A stretch of 45,000 nt of DNA, taken from NCBI GenBank assembly GCA_963575745.1, contig CAUYUJ010017804.1:439874-484873 (forward strand), in the 5' to 3' direction. The translations under genes were made by a program, and so were the position numbers. The notes under the pieces are model-generated. The model was not told the origin of the DNA and did no database searches. It worked only from the letters and a program-made list of their open reading frames with translations. This DNA is from Prorocentrum cordatum (taxonomy: Eukaryota; Sar; Dinophyceae; Prorocentrales; Prorocentraceae). Below are positions 41,595 through 45,000 of this stretch, piece after piece (within the stretch, counting starts at the first letter, position 1; each line of letters begins with the position of its first letter).

Positions 41595-44501
41595 CGTCGA
41601 GGGCCTCCCCAGCATCGCCCTCACCGCCTTCGGGGTGTGGCGCCACTTGTGCTCCTCCTTCGTCGCTTCTGCCGCTCCGATCCCCAGCCCACGACTCGGT
41701 CCGTCGGCCACGTTGTCTTCCGAGGCAACCCATCTCGTACACAGCTTGATGCCACAAACCAGCACCACTGCTGCAGCTTGTCTCGCCAGATGCAGTAAGC
41801 CAGCCGCTGATGAACGTCCTTTGGCCAGCACTCCCATGGATACCAAGGAGTCCGAGAACACCAGTACCCTCTTGCCCCAGCAAGGCCTTGATCGGGAAAG
41901 GTGACGAAGCAATGCAACGATCGTGCGCAGCTCGAGGAAGTTGTTGTGCTCCTCCTTGGCCCACTTCCCCTGAAACAGTAAGGCCCACCTCGAAACCGTC
42001 GTCCATGAGGCAGAAGCGGGTAGGGCCTGACCCCTCGCTCGCACGATCTTCAGCTGCCCCTCCTCGATCCTCGCCTGGGCCCCCGCCGAGACTCTGCGCC
42101 AATCGGGCAAGATCTCCGCCACGGTCTCGCCGTGCAACTTCCGCCAGGCAGTGGCGTAGTTGAAGTCCGTCTCCACTGTGCCTGACCAGGCCCCAGGCTC
42201 CTCCACGCAGCGAAGCCTCGAGAACCGCTTGTCGTTGGTCACCAGCAGCGCCTCCGATAACGAGTTGCCGCAGGTGTAGCCGTAGACCCCGTCCAGCTCC
42301 AAAAAGTCGGACCAGACCTCGTCGATGAACCGGGCGTGCCGAAGGACCGCCGTGAAGATGAGGCCCTCCTTGCGCATCAGCTTGGCCACCTCCAGCGCCA
42401 GGTGCTGTGCGATAGCGTCCTTGCCAGGCTGCAGGTGCACCAACCACCACCAGCGCCTCCTGATCCGTCCGAAGAGCCGCCCGAGCTCGCTCGGGATCAT
42501 CAGGTCGTAGTTTGGGCCGCGCAGGATCTCCGAGGCCTCGCACCAGATGCCCTCGATCGTTCTCAGGTCGTCCGTCAGCGCCTCGACGCCCGAGTAGAGC
42601 TCGAGGAAGCCTGGTGTCCCCGCTGGGGGGTGGATGACCTCGTCGTCCTCCTGCCCAGCCATCTCGATCTCCTGCTCGATCTCGCCAAAGACCTCCTCGG
42701 TCCTCATCTCCCAGACCTGGTGGTTCCCCTTGCTCATCTCCGAGCGGCGCTCTCTCGAAGTGGCCTCCGTCTGAACGATGCCGTAGCCCTCCTCGGAAGC
42801 GTCCGTCATGAACACCTTGGGGTGCCAGTCGGCCTCGAGGTTGGAGGTAAAGTAAACCGAGAGGCTCGCCAGCGCCATCAGCTCGGACACGACGTCCTGG
42901 GGGAGCCTCAGGTTCACGTCCCACTCGTCGCTCATGTGCTCCTGCACCCACGCGTAGATCGCGCTGAGGATCGCGAAGCCAGACCGAGAGATCATAAGAC
43001 ACCAGGTCCACATCCCCAGCAAAGACGACAGACGCGATGGTGTGGTGCTGCCAGCTATCACGATGGCCTCCGTCGCCAAGACCAGCTCCTTCATTTTCTC
43101 GGGCTGTATCATGACGGTGTATGGACGTCCTCGGATAGTCAGGCCTAGACCCCTCGTCATCCCAGGCCCCCAATCCTCCTTGTGAACCTGCAGACCCTTC
43201 GCCTCGAGAGAGCCCTTGGCGATGTCCTTGTCTATCTGGATGTCGCCGTCCTTCGCGTCCAGGATCCTGAAACCGATGTAGTCGTCGATGTAGAGCATCA
43301 GGATCAGCGAGGCCTTCTCGAAGGAGGGGGTCGGCCGACCGTAAGCCAGCTCCGCCACCTCGTAGCCCTGCACGTCCCTGAGGCACTCGGTGAGGCAGGA
43401 GTGGGCCAAGAACACAGCCCAGGAATGACCCATCACGGGTGCGATGGCTCCAACACCCACGCTCGTCGCCGAGGGCTCCTCTATCGGCCTCCCCACTTCG
43501 CAGGAATACTTCCACAGTTCCCTCGGGGAGACGTCCTCCAGCACACAAAACTCCGCCAACTTGCTGTTCCATCTCAGCCTGTAAAACCAATCTGGAATGT
43601 CCCCCGCGAACGAGAAGAGCTCCTTCGTACCCAGCACGTCGGGAGACAAATCCAGTGAACTCAGCGCACTCGGTGACCCCAGTCCCGTCCACGGTGGCCT
43701 CCGAAACCTCAGGTTGAGACGCCGGCAGTCCCAGACGAGCCGCGATGACTCCACTCGGCACTCGTCGTCCTGACTCAGGTTTTTCACCACCGTGAACACG
43801 CCCACCCGCTCCTCGATGTGGTCGACGTACGTCAACATGCCCCCCTCCCACATGCGGAGGCTCAGCTCCAGACGGCTCGTCTTGTTCCTCCACCCTGGGT
43901 CGCAGTAGCTCCTCATCTCGCGATACTTGTCCCAGTCGATCTCGTCGTCCGTCTTCAGCATGAGGCCCGCCACGTTCTCGAGGTAGGGGGTCGCGGCCGC
44001 CGACAGCTTCGATATGGGTAGGCCCCTGACGCCCCGTCGGGGGACCGACACCTGCTCCGCCAAGAGGTCGCACAGGTCCCCCTTCTTCAGTCGTCCAGTT
44101 GTCCGTGCCGTCTGCCCGACACCGCCATAGTCCATCATTCTGCCCGCGCCCAGGCGGCCGAGAACCGCCCTGCCATCGCTGATGCTCCCCCAGTCGGCTC
44201 TCAGCACCAACTTCGACCAGAGCTCGTTGATGATCGTCCTCTGTGTCGGCGTCGCGCTCGACCAGGTAGATGGCGGGTAGTCGATCCTCAGCTCCTCCAC
44301 TACCTTGCAGTGCCCTCGAGCCAAAGATCTTATCGCCGCCGTCGCCCTGGCAAGCCTCCGCCACGTCACCCTGCGGTCCCTCTCCGTCATGTGGGGATCC
44401 CTCCCCGCCATCGCCGCGTAGGGCGGCGTCGGGAGGTCTCGCAGCGGGTCTCGTTGACGATCGCACGTAGAAGCCCCAGCCATCGGGGAGCAACTGGACA
44501 T
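41592..44501 (-). CDS. RT / methyltransferase-like / RNase H polyprotein of the YR retrotransposon
   Basis: About 969 aa. Residue numbers count from the GTG three codons before the ATG at 44,501. RT: SRLVWDCRRLNLRF (256-269), FAGDIPDWFYRL (motif A Asp304), APVMGHSWAVFLAH (motif B, 357-370), LMLYIDDYIGF (motif C Asp409/410). RNase H starts at VFMTDASEEGYG (Asp570). A ~170-residue segment follows (about 632-800): FLELYSGVEALT resembles SAM motif I of C5-cytosine methyltransferase-like proteins, and GVYGYTCGN...LLVTNDKRFSRL resembles their later region, but the Pro-Cys motif reads Pro-Gly and no ENP motif is visible. RNase H then resumes with NNFLELRTI (Glu860), VLVFSDSL (Asp887) and NVADGPSRG (Asp936). 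The frame is intact throughout. It is preceded by a TGA near 44,595, so the ATG at 44,501 is the first candidate start. Confidence 0.85.
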   Translation of the reverse strand: MSSCSPMAGASTCDRQRDPLRDLPTPPYAAMAGRDPHMTERDRRVTWRRLARATAAIRSLARGHCKVVEELRIDYPPSTWSSATPTQRTIINELWSKLVLRADWGSISDGRAVLGRLGAGRMMDYGGVGQTARTTGRLKKGDLCDLLAEQVSVPRRGVRGLPISKLSAAATPYLENVAGLMLKTDDEIDWDKYREMRSYCDPGWRNKTSRLELSLRMWEGGMLTYVDHIEERVGVFTVVKNLSQDDECRVESSRLVWDCRRLNLRFRRPPWTGLGSPSALSSLDLSPDVLGTKELFSFAGDIPDWFYRLRWNSKLAEFCVLEDVSPRELWKYSCEVGRPIEEPSATSVGVGAIAPVMGHSWAVFLAHSCLTECLRDVQGYEVAELAYGRPTPSFEKASLILMLYIDDYIGFRILDAKDGDIQIDKDIAKGSLEAKGLQVHKEDWGPGMTRGLGLTIRGRPYTVMIQPEKMKELVLATEAIVIAGSTTPSRLSSLLGMWTWCLMISRSGFAILSAIYAWVQEHMSDEWDVNLRLPQDVVSELMALASLSVYFTSNLEADWHPKVFMTDASEEGYGIVQTEATSRERRSEMSKGNHQVWEMRTEEVFGEIEQEIEMAGQEDDEVIHPPAGTPGFLELYSGVEALTDDLRTIEGIWCEASEILRGPNYDLMIPSELGRLFGRIRRRWWWLVHLQPGKDAIAQHLALEVAKLMRKEGLIFTAVLRHARFIDEVWSDFLELDGVYGYTCGNSLSEALLVTNDKRFSRLRCVEEPGAWSGTVETDFNYATAWRKLHGETVAEILPDWRRVSAGAQARIEEGQLKIVRARGQALPASASWTTVSRWALLFQGKWAKEEHNNFLELRTIVALLRHLSRSRPCWGKRVLVFSDSLVSMGVLAKGRSSAAGLLHLARQAAAVVLVCGIKLCTRWVASEDNVADGPSRGLGIGAAEATKEEHKWRHTPKAVRAMLGRPST

Positions 44502-44736
44502 ACAGTCCACGATGAGAGATGCCCACAGTCTGGTAGAGCTGCGCCCCGATATACAAGTGGACGAAGACCACCAGGACGCAACTGATCACACGTGCCGAGC
44601 CACGCCCAACAGCGCGACAGTCCCAACCCCTCGTAGCCGTCGAAGACCTTCCAAGACTCTGGGCGATCAAGCTACACGGACTTATGCACTGTGTGCTGGC
44701 TTGGCAAGAGGTAGCCGTGAAACCTCCTGCCGCAAC

Positions 44737-45000
44737 CTATTCGTCCGCATGGCCACGACCGCCTGCCTCGCCGAGCCCGCCGAGGTGCTTGCTGATCGCA
44801 GCCTTCCGCTTGAGACGCTCCGCCACCTCGTCGTCCGCCGCCAGCACGCCAGGGCTGGTCTGCCTCGCCAAGTCCAGGAACTCCTCCGCGTAGGCCCAGT
44901 TCACCTTGGACTTCCACTTGCTGCCATTCGCCGACTTCGGGCGTCGCCAATCCGCCTCCTGCTCGACGAGCTCGTAGACCTTGAAAATCGAGTGTACAAG
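44737..45000 (-). CDS. C-terminal end of an upstream ORF in gag position (partial)
   Basis: Open frame from the right edge of the window to TAG at 44,737-44,739: 87 codons, no start inside the window. It is charged and helical (KVYELVEQEADWRRP, WAYAEEFLDLARQ, DDEVAERLKRKAAISKHL), with no zinc knuckle in the visible part. It lies 235 bp before the RT ORF on the same strand, where YR retroelements carry gag. A gag identity rests on position only. Confidence 0.5.
   Translation of the reverse strand, partial: LVHSIFKVYELVEQEADWRRPKSANGSKWKSKVNWAYAEEFLDLARQTSPGVLAADDEVAERLKRKAAISKHLGGLGEAGGRGHADE

Larger units (their letters stand above)
39405..45000 (-). mobile_element. Tyrosine-recombinase retrotransposon (DIRS/PAT/Ngaro-type), 5' end beyond the window
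   Basis: Minus-strand order: end of an upstream ORF (gag position, stop at 44,737), RT/RNase H ORF (44,501-41,592), tyrosine recombinase ORF (41,592-40,297), a 190-bp 3' stretch, then a 287-bp repeat, a 128-bp spacer and a second 287-bp repeat. RT plus tyrosine recombinase in place of DDE integrase defines this order of retroelements, which integrate a circular cDNA by site-specific recombination. The two 287-bp repeats differ at five positions and the frames are long, so the copy looks young. One in-frame TAG (41,275-41,277) interrupts the recombinase. The direct-repeat layout fits PAT/Ngaro rather than the inverted-repeat layout of DIRS1. Confidence 0.85.

Noticed and set aside
41275-44670. 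1131-codon ORF overlapping the RT ORF in another frame
   Set aside because: Its first ~1020 codons are Gly/Arg/Asp-rich shadow of the RT frame in GC-rich DNA. Only its last part (from the ATG at 41,592) is the real start of the recombinase.

Overview
The window looks like nuclear DNA of a dinoflagellate. No single feature proves this. Four things point the same way: a DOT1-like methyltransferase of the type I associate with dinoflagellates; retroelement proteins with an RNase H followed by Cys/His clusters; a tyrosine-recombinase retrotransposon; and a short tRNA-like repeat whose 5' end (CCGTAG joined to TGGCTCAAG) matches the dinoflagellate spliced leader with six internal bases missing. 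Most of the window is satellite, minisatellite and triplet-repeat DNA. There is no compact bacterial or viral gene layout. All positions and comparisons were read by eye, without database searches.

Layout. 0-0.45 kb: end of a Cys/His-rich open frame on the + strand. 1.6-5.9 kb: decayed LINE-type element on the - strand (endonuclease tail, RT, RNase H, zinc clusters), split by one in-frame TAG and two frame changes. 6.3-8.5 kb: GTC and CAC triplet tracts; the CAC tract is flanked by T-arm-like G-run/TTCRANN/C-run cassettes. 8.5-16.7 kb: satellite territory, with an ~89-bp family in several subfamilies, a ~404-bp block, GCCTMA hexamers and a ~98-bp array carrying a CACGTG palindrome. 16.9-18.0 kb: DOT1-like methyltransferase (- strand). 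19.2-24.4 kb: a ~78-bp repeat family and long CTC/ATC tracts. 24.3-26.1 kb: a second LINE fragment (endonuclease). 26.3-27.6 kb: a large fold-back inverted repeat built of 27-bp subrepeats, followed by 27-bp and 32-bp minisatellites to 29.7 kb. 30.0-31.5 kb: modules ending in poly-G. 31.5-32.7 kb: a third LINE fragment (N-terminal domain and start of the endonuclease), preceded by the spliced-leader/tRNA-like sequence at 32.83-32.91 kb. 33.5-39.3 kb: more repeats. 39.4-45.0 kb: a well-preserved tyrosine-recombinase retrotransposon running off the right edge.

The last element is the most coherent system here. On the - strand it reads: end of an upstream (gag-position) ORF; an ~969-aa ORF with RT, a methyltransferase-like domain and RNase H; a tyrosine-recombinase ORF whose ATG overlaps the RT ORF stop as TGATG; then a 287-bp repeat, a 128-bp spacer and a second 287-bp copy differing at five positions. 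That 3' end fits the B1-A2-B2 part of the split direct repeats of PAT/Ngaro-type elements, and predicts an A1 copy of the 128-bp segment outside the window, 5' of the element. The methyltransferase-like segment appears to sit inside the RNase H domain.

Apart from the first 450 bases, all recognisable coding remnants lie on the - strand. Stretches with no gene entry were read and hold repeats or sequence I cannot assign.
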